The translations under genes and the position numbers were made by a program. 64,000 nucleotides of DNA from Hemerocallis citrina. Lineage: Eukaryota > Streptophyta > Magnoliopsida > Asparagales > Asphodelaceae. The notes beneath the pieces were generated by a model. The model was not told where the DNA came from and did no database searches. It saw only the letters and a program-made list of their open reading frames with translations. The DNA lies in NCBI GenBank assembly GCA_017893485.1, contig CM030364.1:248299122-248363121 (forward strand), read 5' to 3'. Within the stretch, counting starts at the first letter, position 1. Each line of letters begins with the position of its first letter. This document shows, one piece after another, positions 44,657 to 57,660 of this stretch.

Positions 44657-46531
44657 CCTTTCACACCCTGCTTTCCAAAAAGAGTACGGAATACAGATAC
44701 ACGACAAAGGCCCAGCGAATGATTTTCATCATCCATAAGCTGTTCAGGAATCTTTACTACATATCACAGGAATAATCAGAGTCGGAAGCAAAGAAACAAC
44801 TAGGCATGTATAATTGAAACAAGATACCAACAGAAATTTACTTGAAACAAAAAAGTATTAAGCTCAAATAAATCAGAATCTGGACAAGTCAAATATCCTG
44901 GATCACATCGCCCAAATACAAGATAATTATCCAAGTAATCAAGTAAATTTTATTCAAATAAGCAATAATTAATAATAATAAAGCAGGAAATCCAGCACTA
45001 GTATCTCATATCTCCAATGCCATCGGGCAGCTGACCATCCTGATCTGCAATTAGTAAATTGCAGGAGAAGGAAAAAGAAAACAAGTACCCGTCAATTGCA
45101 ATTTACGGGGTACTTATAATGTAGGATACAAGTACATGGGATAGATAATTCTAAGTAACAAGCATAGCATGGTATAAGTGTATCAACAGAAATGTATTAT
45201 GTAACATGAATCAAGCAAGTAGAATCAAGCAAGGTAGTATACAAACAGGTACAGGTAACATGTATCAAGTGTCAAGTGAATAGGTAAATAGGTAAACATG
45301 TATCATGTAACAGGTAAATAGGAATAGGTAATCATGTAACAGGGTAATCAGGTATCAGGTGATCAGGAACAAGTAATCAGGAAAACAGGTAATCAGGAAA
45401 TCAGGTTATGTCATGTCATGTCTGGTGTTATTACTATCTAAGTAGTACTTCATGCGCCCCAAAAACATAACACATAGTTGCTACAACAAACAGTTTCACT
45501 TTAGATTTTGTAGTGGAGTCCATAGGGCAGTGTACTCAGGGATCAGGATAACAGGAACAGGAACAGGTAGAACTTAGTGGCTCTCTTTCGAGTACATCTT
45601 CCTATAGGGAAGCATGCATTCAGGTACAAGTAACAAGATCGTGAATTATGTAGTCATGAACACATAACAGGCAGGCAGGATACAGGTCCTCTTCTCAGTA
45701 CATGTTTCTATATTTTTCACTACTAGATCTTTTCCTTAGTCCCGGCTTGGTCATTTATTATTATAATCAGGCATGCATATATGTGTCTCAAAACAAAGCA
45801 AAGATAACAGGGTATAAACATGTATCAGGTTCACGGTGCAAGATAAACAAGTACATGTATAAGATAACACATAACAGGGTAAAACAACTAGTTTTCTAAT
45901 TCATGACAGCAAGACAGTGTCATACTGAAACAGTGATTCCCGCTACTACAAACATCCTGTAACATCCCGATCTATTATATACATATATTTTCGTATATAT
46001 TTCATTCTATGAGAAATTGAGACCGTATGTATTTTTGCATACATAATTTCATATGTTTTTCTAGAGTCCAATATTTTTCTTCATAGCCTAATATACTGAT
46101 TATTCTCTTTGTTTCCTACAAGAGTTATTTTAAAGCCTAAATAACATCCTAGGCCAAATTCTAGCCCATTATAGTTATTTTAGGTATTTCTCCTTGGGCC
46201 CATGATTTTTGGCTCAAATAGTAAACCCATTTAGTTTATTCCTCTTTTAATTATGGTGACTTGTAGTGTAGACTCAATGATAGACAATTAATAAATTAGT
46301 GCATGAACAACTTAAGAATGGGGGACACTAGGGTAGCACGTGCATGCAATATGATGTGCATTGCACACTTTTTTTTAGGCCGGAATGGATCTAAGAGAGA
46401 GGGAGAGATGGGAGTAGTGGTGAGGTAGTTTCTCAAGTCATGGGTAGTTATGGCAACTTCCAAACTCATCCTAGCCTTTAATCCCTAACTAGTTGATCAA
46501 ATCCTAGCCATTCAATCCACCCAAAATTAAG

Positions 46532-46539
46532 TATAAATA
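46532..46539 (+). promoter_or_regulatory. TATA box, element C 5' LTR
   Basis: TATAAATA in AAGTATAAATACCCCATAG, ~575 bp into the LTR; its counterpart is at 53529-53536. Confidence 0.65.
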
Positions 46540-47249
46540 CCCCATAGTTTCTTCTCATTTTAGTACATTAGAAAATTTATTAAAGAGAGAAGAATTAGAG
46601 TGAGAAAAGAGTGAGAATTTTGGGGAGAAAAAGATTGAGTAGATTCTAGTATGAGTGTTCATCCAAAGAAGGTCGGGAATCACACTAGGAGAGGCTCGGT
46701 TTTGCTACACCTAGGAGGAGAAGGATCTTTCGTGCATTCTAAAGGATTTTCTAAAAGCTTTCTATTCGTGTTTCTTCAAAAAGTTGGGTTTTTCTCATGA
46801 CTTCTACTTTAGATACCATGTTAGGTCGTGTGCTAAGTATTGAAGAATAAATGAATGCCATTATTTTGCTCTTTGATTATACCATGATTAAAGTAAGAAT
46901 GGAACACAAGTGAAATTGTATGAAATGAATGGGTGAACTTAATGGAATGATATGATTAATGTTATGTTATTTTTTTACTTTAATCTAGCATGCTAAATTG
47001 GAATAAATGTTTATCTCTGCAGAAAAATGATGATTATGGGAAAAATACCTTTTTTTAGATGTCGTGGTTGTGTGGAAAATACTAGTCGTAAGAATCCCTA
47101 CATTAATTAGTAAACCATGCTTGTGGTGATGGTAGTCAAATAAAGTTGCATGTTCGTGTTGATAAATGAACATATTGTAGTTAAACTAAAATGTTGGGTA
47201 CTGATCAAAAGAAAAGGAGAAACGTTTCCATATTTCAAATTTTAATACT

Positions 47250-47500
47250 GATCAGTCGACCGAATAGATGTAGTAGTCGACTGACCTGATTATTAAATCC
47301 TTCGAGTTTAAAACACTGCAGAACAGCCGACTGGTCTGAGTAACAGTCGACTTTCCTGATCCGTTTCGAGTTTGAAATCTTTTCATAACAGCCGACTGGT
47401 CATGTTTAGCAGTCGACTATCCCGACCATTTTCTTAAATATTTTTCTTTTGCTAAACAGTCGACTGGCTATGTTTTGAGTCGACTGTCCAGATTATTTTG
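47250..47500. repeat. GTCGAC-rich ~65-bp tandem units in LTR C
   Basis: About four units carry pairs of CAGTCGAC(T) or CAGCCGACTGG sites, separated by TTCGAGTTTGAAA-type spacers. In the 3' LTR only the last unit remains (53596 onward). Confidence 0.8.
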
Positions 47501-48852
47501 ACGTCTCAGATTTTAATTTCTGTCCCGTGACAAAAATAAATATATATATACTGCTTGAAAGAGATTTGATAATGGAAAGAATGAAGATTGGATGTGACGG
47601 ATTAGAAAAGTGAATTTTATTTACCTTTGCATGAAATCGCATATGAAGTAAAGTGAATTATTCTGCTGAATTTATGAAAAGTTTTACGATTGTGGATACT
47701 ATGAACATAACAAGGAAAATCTGATGTGATCATGAAAAATGAACTTATGAGCTTGAAAGACTCAATTCTTGTGTAATTGTGAATTGAAATTGAGAACTAG
47801 AGTGTAGCTAAGCCTCATACCGGCACTGGAAAGAAATGAATTGAAATTAAATTTGAAATGACGAGACCAAGATTTGGGTCATGTTGAATAAAGAATTAAG
47901 ACCGGTATAGTGGAAATACTAACTCTAGAGAATTGATTTTGTTTATGATTCTAATAAACTAAGGACTAGAAACATAGTGAAGATGTGATGAAAGTAAGAG
48001 AAAAACACAAGTATGAGGGTCATCGGATTGGCGGTGTGAGAGTGATTCACAGACTGCCTGCTTGATGCATCATGACATGGCATGAGCACTACTCCAGAAT
48101 TATCGTCCCGGTGGCGATGCTTGTGGGGTGTTTTGGTGGCTACGGGTGGTGTCATTGTTCCATGGTGGAGGCTGAATTGTCCATAGTCTGCCTGCTTGAT
48201 CGTCATGTCAGTGCGTGGGATTTTCCTCCAGACTGCCTGGATATGGGCTCGTAGATCATAGAACATCTAGGATACTTACCGTAGTTACCGTAGTAGTTTA
48301 AGTCATGGCAAGGGATTGAACCCTATAAGATGAAGTACGATTAAGGGCTTTCCCTCGGACCTATGTAGTATGGGATGCATAGAATCTGAACAAGTGCGCA
48401 TTAGTATCATATAACATAACAACTGCATTAAGGACTAAGTGCACAGCACGACACGACATCAGTAGGATAGTCCCTTTAGCTTTGTTTTGTGAACAAGTTT
48501 GTGATTTTGTTAAGAAATGAGAATCGTTATATTGTTTCTGGCATAGAGGGGATGGTCGTGTATAATTTTTGTCGGTTGAATAAACTGACGTACCCACAGT
48601 TTTGTATGCAGGGTAAATGGCCTGATAAAGATTAAAGGAGAACTGATGCTTAGAGATTATTCAAATATTGTTGTACTTTTATATAAATGTCATAAATTGC
48701 TTCTGCTGTAAAATGTAAAGCGTAAAGATCCCGTGTAACTTTTATGTAAAGTGAAAAGTTTTTAATTTCCTTGTAAAATTGTACGAAAGAAGTGTAAAGA
48801 TCCTGTGGAATCTCGAATTCAGTTGTATTTCAGAATTCGGGGTGTTACAAAG

Positions 48853-48866
48853 TTGTATCAGAGCCA
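48853..48866 (+). promoter_or_regulatory. Primer-binding site of element C (tRNA-iMet, one mismatch)
   Basis: TTGTATCAGAGCCA lies 3 nt after the 5' LTR; one mismatch to TGGTATCAGAGCCA. Confidence 0.75.
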
Positions 48867-48944
48867 CGCTTCACACTAGTACAAATTTATAAGGAACGAC
48901 ACCCTAGAAGTGGATATTAGAGTGTGTGTTGAGTCTAGAGATTT

Positions 48945-48965
48945 AAATGTAAGCCACTTACATTT
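48945..48965 (+). other. Leader stem-loop of element C
   Basis: AAATGTAAG-CCA-CTTACATTT is a perfect 9-bp stem with a 3-nt loop, 92 nt after the start of the PBS. It corresponds to 37301-37321 in element A. Confidence 0.65.
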
Positions 48966-49007
48966 GTGTTGCTCTATGACTTATGCTTCTTTCTCCCTTT
49001 TTCTAAG

Positions 49008-49418
49008 ATGGCTGACCACTTCGACCCAGCTGGAGATGACCACTGGTATATTATTGAGGAAGATTACTACCCCGGGCAAGCTAATTCAGATGAGGAAGAT
49101 CCCGAAGAAGTGGAAGAGGAATGGCCTGAGTCCCAAGAGATCATCCCACCTCCGGATTCATCTGATGATTCTTCTGACGAAGAAGAAGAACCAGTTCCAA
49201 GTAGTCGTGTGATATCTCTTCAGAGGCAGGTAGAAACTCTGCAGGAGAGAGTCAGACTATTGGAGGCTCAGTTGGCAAAGTGCAAGGACGATTTTGTAGT
49301 TCTCAGTCATCGTGTATGGGAACTCGAGAAGAGGAAGAACATGACCGATGTACTGAAGGAAGAAGTTGAAGAACTACGGGGAGAGCTCTGTGAAGCTAAG
49401 AGGAACCGTAGGAGTTAG
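49008..49418 (+). CDS. Short acidic, coiled-coil ORF in the gag position of element C
   Basis: ATG at 49008 follows the leader that aligns with element A; a TAG at 49416 ends a 136-residue product. Residues ~1-60 are very acidic, with runs such as SDEEDPEEVEEEW and SSDEEEEP. Residues ~65-125 are heptad-like (LQRQVETLQERVRLLEAQL), a likely coiled coil, and the C-terminus is basic (KRNRRS). No retrotrans_gag domain or zinc knuckle is seen. It may be the N-terminal part of gag left after deletion of the gag core, or a separate small protein. It is the only undamaged frame in the element, while pol carries six stops. I do not recognise a named family; the role is unknown, possibly in particle assembly or RNA binding. 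Confidence 0.55.
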   Translation: MADHFDPAGDDHWYIIEEDYYPGQANSDEEDPEEVEEEWPESQEIIPPPDSSDDSSDEEEEPVPSSRVISLQRQVETLQERVRLLEAQLAKCKDDFVVLSHRVWELEKRKNMTDVLKEEVEELRGELCEAKRNRRS

Positions 49419-49497
49419 ACCGTTGTATCATCTACTGCTTTCATTTTGATGTCAGAAATATTTTAAATTTGAATATATAAAGTTTGAAATTCAATGA

Positions 49498-52400
49498 AAT
49501 GGAAATGTTGACTTAAAAGTTTATGTTCCATGCTTCGAATTTAATGGATCTTTTGCATCAGAATATGGAAAGAAATGTGTTGTTTTGTTCGATACTGGAT
49601 CCTCTCATACTTTTGTGTCACCTAAATTTGCTAAAGTTCTGGGAGTTGAACCGAAAATCTTTCCAGGCAAGATTTTAGCAGTAGTTACTCTATCAGGGGA
49701 GACTCTAACCACTGACCGGTACTATGCTGACTGCGAGATCATGATTGAGGATCGAATTTTTGGGATCGATCTGATTGAGCTGAATGTTTTGGGAGTCGTT
49801 ATCATTGGCATTGATTGGATGTCGGTGTACAGTGCAAACATCGAGTGCAAGACCGAGACAGTAACAGTAAAGGCTCCAGGAGGACCTGAAGTCACTTTCC
49901 AAGGGAAGAGGAGATGTTCAGAGTTGGTTGCTACTATTAGCCAGAAGAAGGGGATTCCTATAGAGGTGCAGCAGATTCCCGTGGTACGGGATTATCCAAT
50001 TATGTTCTTGGAAGATTTGCCTGGATTACCCCCGCATCGTGATGTGGAGTTCAGCATCACTATTCATCCAGAGAGTGCACCTATTTCCAAGGCACCGTAT
50101 AGGATGGCACCTGTGGAGCAGGATGAGATCAAACGGCAGATTGAGGAACTGTTAAAGAAAGGCTTTATTCAACCGAGTGTGTCACCTTGGGGAGCGCCGG
50201 TGCTTTTGGTAAAGAAGAAGGATGGTTCGATGAGGATGTGCATCAATCACCGAGAGCTGAATAAGGTCACTGTTCAGAATAAATATCCGATTTCAAGAAT
50301 TGATGACTTGTTTGATCATCTACAAGGAGCTGCAGTTTTCTCCAAAATAGATCTTCGATCAGGATATCATCAAGTTCGAGTGAAACCTGAAGACGTGCAT
50401 AAGACTGCGTTCAGAAATCGACACGGACATTACGAATTCTTAGTTATGCCGTTTGGAGTGACGAATGCGCCTGTAATCTTCATGGACATGATGAATAGAG
50501 TTCTGAGGCCGTTCATTGATTCTTTCGTCGTGGTATTTATCGACGATATTCTCGTGTACTCCAAGTCGGAGGAGGAGCACATGGAGCATTTGGCAGCAGT
50601 TTTGAGGAAGCTTCAGTAGCAGGAGTTGTATGCCAAGTTGTCCAAGTGTGATTTCTGGAAATCTGAAGTGGCATTCCTAGGTCACATCCTTTCTAAGGAG
50701 GGAGTGGCAACTGATCCTCAGAAGATAGAGGCAGTAAGAGATTGGGCAAGGCCTACTACGGTGAAGGAAGTCAGGAGTTTTCTTGGATTGACTGGATATT
50801 ACAGGAGATTTATCCAGGGCTATGCTCTGATAGCCGTGCTGCTCACTGGTTTGACCAAGAAGTGTGTGAACTTCAAGTGGACCGAGTAGTGCGAAGCAAG
50901 CTTTCAGGAGTTGAAAGAGAGGCTGACTACTGCGCCCATTTTGGCTTTGCCTAGAGCAGGTGTTGAATATAATGTCTACAGCGATACTTCATATCGTCGG
51001 CTTGGTTGTGTCTTAATGCAAGAAGGAAGAGTGATCACTTATGGGTCTAGGCAACTAAGGCCGCATGAGAAGAATTATCCGACTCATGATCTGGAGTTAG
51101 CTACGATTATCTTTGCCTTGAAGCAATGGAGGCATTATGTGTATGGTGAAAAGCTGAACATGTACACAGACCATAAAAGCTTGAAGTATATCTAACAACA
51201 GAAGGATCTGAACCTGAGGCAAAGGAGATGGCTGGAGGTACTTGAGGACGTTCGTCCGGAGATTAAGTATCATCCTGGGAAGGCTAATGTTGTTGCTGAT
51301 GCACTTAGCCGCAAGAGCAGTTTGGCGAGTTTGATTACAACTCAGAGGCAGTTGGCAGAGGAGTTAGATCGGGCTGGTATTGAAGTTATTCTGCAATGCT
51401 TGGGATCATCTTTAGCTCAGTTGAGGCTTCAACCGACGCTGAACGAAAGGATTATTGCAAGTCAGAAGGAAGATGCAGAGATTCAGAGGATGATGGAGCA
51501 GGTTGGTGCTGGCAAGTTGCCCGAATTTCAAATCAGGGATGAAGTGCTGTGGTTTGGTAAGAGGCTGTGTGTTCCGGATCAATCGGACTTAAAAGAAAGT
51601 CTTCTTCAGGAGGCCCATGCTACTCTTTTGTCAGTACATCCTGGAAGTACTAAGATGTATAAGGACATTAAGCAGCATTTCTGGTGGTCAGGTTTGAAAC
51701 GGGATGTGGCTGAATTTGTGTCGAGGTGTAAGATTTGTCAACAAGTCAAAACCGAGAATCAGAAACCTGGAGGTCTATTGCAACCGTTACCTATTGCAGA
51801 ATGGAAGTGGGATAACATCAGTATGGATTTCATCACGGGTTTGCCTAAGAGTCCTAAGGGCAACGATGCGATTTGGGTCATAGTCGATCGACTAACCAAG
51901 TCCGCTCACTTCTTGGCAATGAAACTCATTGCTTTGATGGACAAGTTAGCTGAGATGTATGTTAGTAAGATCGTCAGGCTTCATGGAGTTCTGTTGACCA
52001 TTGTATCTGATCAAGATGCGCGGTAAACTTCACATTTCTGGAGGAGTCTTCAGACAGCTTTGGGTACCAAGACAGATTTCCGCACTGCTTTTCACCCCCA
52101 GACCGATGGGCAGACCGAGAGAGTCAACCGTATTCTTGAGAATATGCTTCGGTGTTGTGTACTAGACTTTGGAGGCAGTTGGGAAAGGCATTTACCTTTG
52201 GTAGAGTTTGCCTACAACAACAGTTTTCAGACTAGCATCGGGATGGCGCCGTACGAAACTTTGTATGGCAGGAAGTGTAAAACGCCTGTTTGTTGGTTCG
52301 AAGTTGGGGAGCATCAGATGTTTGGGCCTGAGATTGTGTAGCAGACCTCTGAAAAGATTGATCTAATCAGGAAGAGGTTGGTGGAAGCTCAGAGTAGGCA

Positions 52401-52941
52401 GAAGAGCTATGCAGACAACCGGATGAGGGACCTTGAGTTTGAGGTTGGTGACTTTGTCTTTCTGAAGATATCTCCCAGCAAAGGCGTGATCCGATTCGGC
52501 AAGAGTGGGAAGTTAGCCTCGAGGTTCATAGGTCCATATAAGATATTGAAAAGGATCGGAAAAACTGCTTACCGGCTTTAATTACCGAAAGAGTTGTCTC
52601 AGGTGCACAATGTCTTTCATGTGTCTATGCTGAGAGGTTACATTCCAGATCCAAGTTATCATTTGCCCGAAGTGCTAGAGAGTTTGCAGTTGGATCTGAG
52701 TTACATTGAGTTCCCAGTTGAGATTGTTGATCGTCGGGAGAAAGTCTTGAGGAATAAGACGATACCGATGGTCAAGGTAGTCTGGAGAAACCAGTTGGTT
52801 GAAGATGCTACTTGGGAATCTGATGAGAGGATGATGAGGGTCATCCCGAGCTCTTTGTTTGATTTGTATTTTTCTTTCCTCTTGTTGTATTTCTGTTTTC
52901 CTCACCCTTTAAGTGTAGTTCCGGGGACAGAACTATTCTAA
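49498..52941 (+). pseudogene. Element C pol: protease, RT, RNase H, integrase, chromodomain
   Basis: All domains are in one frame. Protease DTGSSHTF is near 49591. RT runs about 50060-50620 with [10 protein letters not shown] near 50346 and the catalytic FIDDIL near 50539. RNase H spans about 50965-51195 (YSDTS..., TDHKSLKYI). The integrase zinc finger (H...H...CKICQQVK) is near 51625-51745. The core has WVIVDRLTKSAHF near 51875, VSDQDA near 52005 and HPQTDGQTERVN near 52095. A chromodomain (VKVVWRN...ATWESDE) lies near 52770-52830. In-frame stops at 50617, 50887, 51193, 52024, 52339 and 52579 kill it, but I see no frameshift over 3.4 kb. The RNase H start also departs from the usual DAS motif. 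The 5' side is open only from 49498, so gag-protease linkage is lost. Confidence 0.9.
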
Positions 52942-52952
52942 GAAGGGAGTAT

Positions 52953-54989
52953 TGTAACATCCCGATCTATTATATATATATATATTTTCGTATATATTTC
53001 ATTCTATGAGAAATTGAGACTGTATGTATTTTTGCATACATAATTTCATATGTTTTTCTAGAGTCCAATATTTTTCTTCATAGCCTAATATATTGATTAT
53101 TCTCTTTGTTTCCTGCAAGAGTTATTTTAAAGCCTAAATAACATCCTAGGCCAAATTCTAGCCCATTATAGTTATTTTAGGTATTTCTCCTTGGGCCTAT
53201 GATTTTTGGCCCAAATAGTAAACCCATTTAGTTTATTCCTCTTTTAATTATGGTGACTTGTAGTGTAGACTCAATGATAGGCAATTAATAAATTAGTGCA
53301 TGAACAACTTAAGAATGGGGGACACTAGGGTAGCACGTGCATGCAATATGATGTGCATTGCACACTTTATTTTAGGCCGGAATGGATCTAAGAGAGAGGG
53401 AGAGATGGGAGTAGTGGTGAGTTAGTTTCTCAAGTCATGGGTGGTTATGGCAACTTCCAAACTCATCATAGCCTTTAATCCCTAACTAGTTGATCAAATC
53501 CTAGCCATTCAATCCACCCAAAATTAAGTATAAATACCCCATAGTTTCTTCTCATCTTAGTACATTAGAAAATTTATTAGAGAGAAAATTTATTAAACAG
53601 TCGACTGGCTATGTTTTGAGTCGATTGTCCAGATTATTTTGACGTCTCAGATTTTAATTTCTGTCCCGTGACAAAAATAAATATATATATACTGCTTGAA
53701 AGAGATTTGATAATGGAAAGAATGAAGATTGGATGTGACGGATTAGAAAAGTGAATTTTATTTATCTTTGCATGAAATCGCATATGAAGTGAAGTGAATT
53801 ATTCTGCTGAATTTATGAAAAGTTTTACGATTATGAATACTATGAACATGACAAGGAAAATCTGATGTGATCATGAAAAATGAACTTATGAGCTTGAAAG
53901 ACTCAATTCTTGTTTAATTGTGAATTAAAATTGAGAACTAGAGTGTAGTTAAGCCTCATACCGGCAATGGAAAGAAATGAATTGAAATGAAATTTGAAAT
54001 GAAGAGACCAAGATTTGGGTCATGTTGAATAAAGAATTAAGACCGGTATAGTGGAAATGCTAACTCTAGAGAATTGATTTTGTTCATGATTCTAATAAAC
54101 TAAGGACAAGATACATAGTGAATGTGATGAAAGTAAGAGAAAAACACGAGTATGAGGGCCATCGGATTGGCGGTGTGAGAGTGATTCACAGACTGCCTGC
54201 TTGATGCGTCATGACATGGCGTGAGTACTACTCCAGAATTATCGTCCCGATGACGACGCTTGTGGGGTGTTTTGGTGTCTACAGGTGGTGTCATTGTTCC
54301 ATGGCGGAGGCTGAATTATCCATAGTCTGCCTGCTTGATGTGTCATGTCAGTGCGTGGGATTCTCCTCCAGACTGCCTTGACATGGGCTCGTAGATCATA
54401 TAACATCTAGGATACTTACCGTAGTTACCGTAGTAGTTTAAGTCATTGCGAGGGATTGAACCCTATAAGATGAAGTACGATCAAGGCCTTTCCCTCGAAC
54501 CTATGTAGTATGGGATGCATAGAATCTGAACAAGTACGCATTAGTGTCATATAATATAACAACTGCATTAAGGACTAAGTGCACAGCACGACACGACATC
54601 AATAGGACAGTCCCTTTAGCTTTGTTTTGTGAACAAGTATGTGATTTTGTTAAGAAATGAGAATCGTTATACTCTTTCCGGCATAGAGAGGATGGCCGTG
54701 TATAATTTTCGTCGGTTGAATAAACTGACGTACCCACAGTTTTGTATGCAGGGTAAATGGCCTGATAAAGATTAAAGGAGAACTGATGCTTAGAGATTAT
54801 TCAAATATTGTTGTACTTTTATATAAATGTCGTAAATTGCTTTCGCTGTAAAATGTAAAGTGTAAAGATTCCATGTAACTCTGATGTAAAGTGAAAAATT
54901 TTTAATTTCCTTGTAAAATTTTACGAAAGAAGTGTAAAGATCCTGTGGAATCTCGAATTCAGTTTTGTTTTGGAATTCGGGGTGTTACA
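52953..54989 (+). repeat. Element C 3' LTR with internal deletion
   Basis: 2037 bp. It matches the 5' LTR except that about 855 bp (roughly 46590-47450 of the 5' copy) are missing. The join is near 53580-53600, at AAATTTATTA, present on both sides of the break. Confidence 0.92.
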
Positions 54990-57589
54990 CATCCAAATCT
55001 GGATCCGTCAGAGAATATGGAAAATAGACTTCTAACCGAATCCAGTAAGCATATATATGTCATATAGTATTTCACAAAGTCACAACTCAAAACTGAATCT
55101 AAACTAGGAAATACGTTCAGCCAGAAATCAGTAATTTTTATTCAAGTACAGGTAAACAACAAGAAATCACCATAATAAATTCCAGAAAAAATCTGGGGTA
55201 TTCTCCTATATGTCTAACATCAAAATATAAAGTTTCATAATTTTTCAGAAAGATTAGTTCAGTCAACAAAAATCAGAAAACATCAAGAAACGATAGTTTG
55301 GCAAATCTGGAGTTCCCAACACTGTTGTACGAAAACAGTAATATCTCGCAAGCCGTGAAACGAAATCTAAATCCGCCAAAGGGAGATGAAAATAGACAAA
55401 TTAATCTAACTTTCATATTTTATATAAATTTCATATTTTATAAATATTTTCATACAGTAACAGGAAATATGGTAAAAATACGATTCTTTACAAAACAACG
55501 AGCAAAATACAGTAAGTATAGCTTTCATAAACAAGTATGAAACGGCGTATAAAACTCATCAATAAAACCCACCAAAATTCTGGGTAATCCCTAGATAGAT
55601 ATAGAGATAATGACCAAAGTTACAGATCAAAATAATATGTGTAGCACAAGTATCAAAATAATTAAGTCATCAAAATCATCAAGAAACGAAATCTGGAATT
55701 GATCTACACCTCTGTAGTAAAACAGTCATATCTCACCCATACGAAAACGAAATCAATCAAGGTTAGAGGGGTTGGAAAGAAGAAGAATTTCTCTAAAACT
55801 CATGTTTTATACTGAAATTAAGATTCTGACCTTAATATGGTCTATATTACTAATCAAGACAGATTATTGGCAAAATACAGAATTTGCTCAAAAACCAAAA
55901 TCAACATAATTCAAACAAAACTTGATCCAAACACAACCAAACATGAAATCGAGTCTACCAAGTGTCCAAACAACATGAAATAGGGTAATTAATATATTCA
56001 AAATAAGTCTAACACATGGATCTCAACAAACGCCCAAATTCTCACAAATAGTTCACATACACGATCAAATCAAGAACGGGCAAAACCTAAGTTGTTTCTT
56101 GTCCACTTGTGTCGTGATGCAACTATGGTCAAATAGCAAAATGGAGACAAAACCAATCAAACATAACACACACTGGAGTTGTCTCTAGAACCCAACTACA
56201 CTACAAGCGGTATTTAGTACTTGTATATGCAAAGAAATTTAATACAAGTTACTTGCCTTAACCGGGGATGAAAGCTATGAAAACCAAGAATAACGGGAAC
56301 GAATCCCGAGGCACGAACACAAACACAACAAACAGATCACAGACCAATCACGAACACACGATCATGAACAAGATGAAGATGATCGAGATCACGATCACAA
56401 TCGGACGGCTGAGATCAAAGATCAAGATCAAGATGATTAGATCAGATCAGACGTTCAAATTTCCCTGATGATGAAGATAATGATGAACATCAAGATCGAT
56501 CGATCGATCGAATGGCTGCGATCAAACGAAATTGATGGTCATCATGATCGACGATCACGAAGAGACGAACGGCTAGGATCTAATTACTTGATCAAGAGGA
56601 GATCGACGACCCACATCCAATCAAGCATGATGATCAAGATCCAATGGAAGGTCAAGAATCAATCAATCAAGATGAAGATCACAAGATCGGATGGTCATCA
56701 CAACTCAAGGGGATCAGACGGTCCACAATCAAAAGATCAAGACTCCAAGAACAACCCATAAAAATAGCAACTCCATGGCAAAAGGGTGCACTGTGCTGGG
56801 AGGGGGCAATGATGACAGTGCCGAAGAACGGCCGAGGGATCGCCGGCAGGGCTGTTGCTACGTTCGGGGGGTGCCGGAGGGTGGCAACTGGGGGGGGGTG
56901 CTGGCTGATGGAGAAGAGAGGCAGGGGGGACGAGCTGGCGATGCACGGGGGCAGGGCAGTGCGCTCAGAGGAGACTGGCTACGCGATAAGGAGAGGCAAC
57001 GCGCACAGGGGGATAGCTGCGGCGGGCTGTCGTGGCTGAAGATGGCAGGGGACTGCGGTGGGGGTTGCGACTGGCTGCAGCGATTGCGACGGGGTCTGCT
57101 GCTGCAGGCGGCTGGCTAGAGGCAACATTGCGGTGGCACGGGGGTTAGGGCGGAGAGGATGAGAAGGCGGTAGCGGGGTGCATACAGGGGATGGGTTAGG
57201 GGAAACGGGAGAGAGATGAAGGAGACGAAGCGTTGGCGACTGGCTAGGAGATGAACAGGCAATATGGATTTGTTTAAATATGAGGGAAAGGGTTAGGGTT
57301 GTTTTAATAACGGGTAGGGTATAGGCTTAATGGGTCTGGGTTGTTTAAGAATGGGTATGGGTATAAGTTAAACAGGGGAATAGGGGATGGGGTTAAACGG
57401 ATCAGGGTAGGAATTTAAACGGGTTTGGGCTGAAGGGATTTTTAAATGGGTTTTGAAAGAATGGGTTTTGGGTTTAATAAACAATGGGTAAAATCCACTA
57501 GGGTTGAATAAAGGGGTTTAAAATAGGATCTAGGGTTTAAAATCCATTTGAAAATAATTATAAAAAAATCTCAGATAATTTAGAGCACT

Positions 57590-57660
57590 TTCAGGCTAAT
57601 AATAATAATAAAAATAATAATAATAGCAACAATAGTAACAATAATAATAATAGGAATCAG
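57590..57660. repeat. (AAT)n-like microsatellite
   Basis: Imperfect AAT/AATAATA trinucleotide run in the LTR; similar runs at about 58600-58690. Confidence 0.7.

Larger units (their letters stand above)
45958..48849 (+). repeat. Element C 5' LTR
   Basis: TGTAACATCCCGATC to GGGGTGTTACA, 2892 bp. It holds the TATA box, the GTCGAC-rich array and the 3' region shared with other LTRs in the window. Confidence 0.92.
45958..54989 (+). mobile_element. Element C: chromovirus-type gypsy with intact frame but nonsense-ridden pol, TSD CATCC
   Basis: LTRs 45958-48849 and 52953-54989 flank a 4.1-kb interior. CATCC flanks the element (45953-45957 and 54990-54994). A PBS, a short ORF1, protease-RT-RNaseH-integrase-chromodomain order and a purine tract (AAGAAGGGAGTAT) are present. 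The main gag domain is missing. A chromodomain and long LTRs point to the Tekay/Del clade (inferred). The 3' LTR lacks ~855 bp present in the 5' LTR. Confidence 0.92.

Noticed and set aside
56644..57119. Two overlapping ~135-codon frames in the GC-rich part of B' LTR
   Set aside because: Frames overlap on the same strand, Gly/Arg-rich from composition, inside an LTR.
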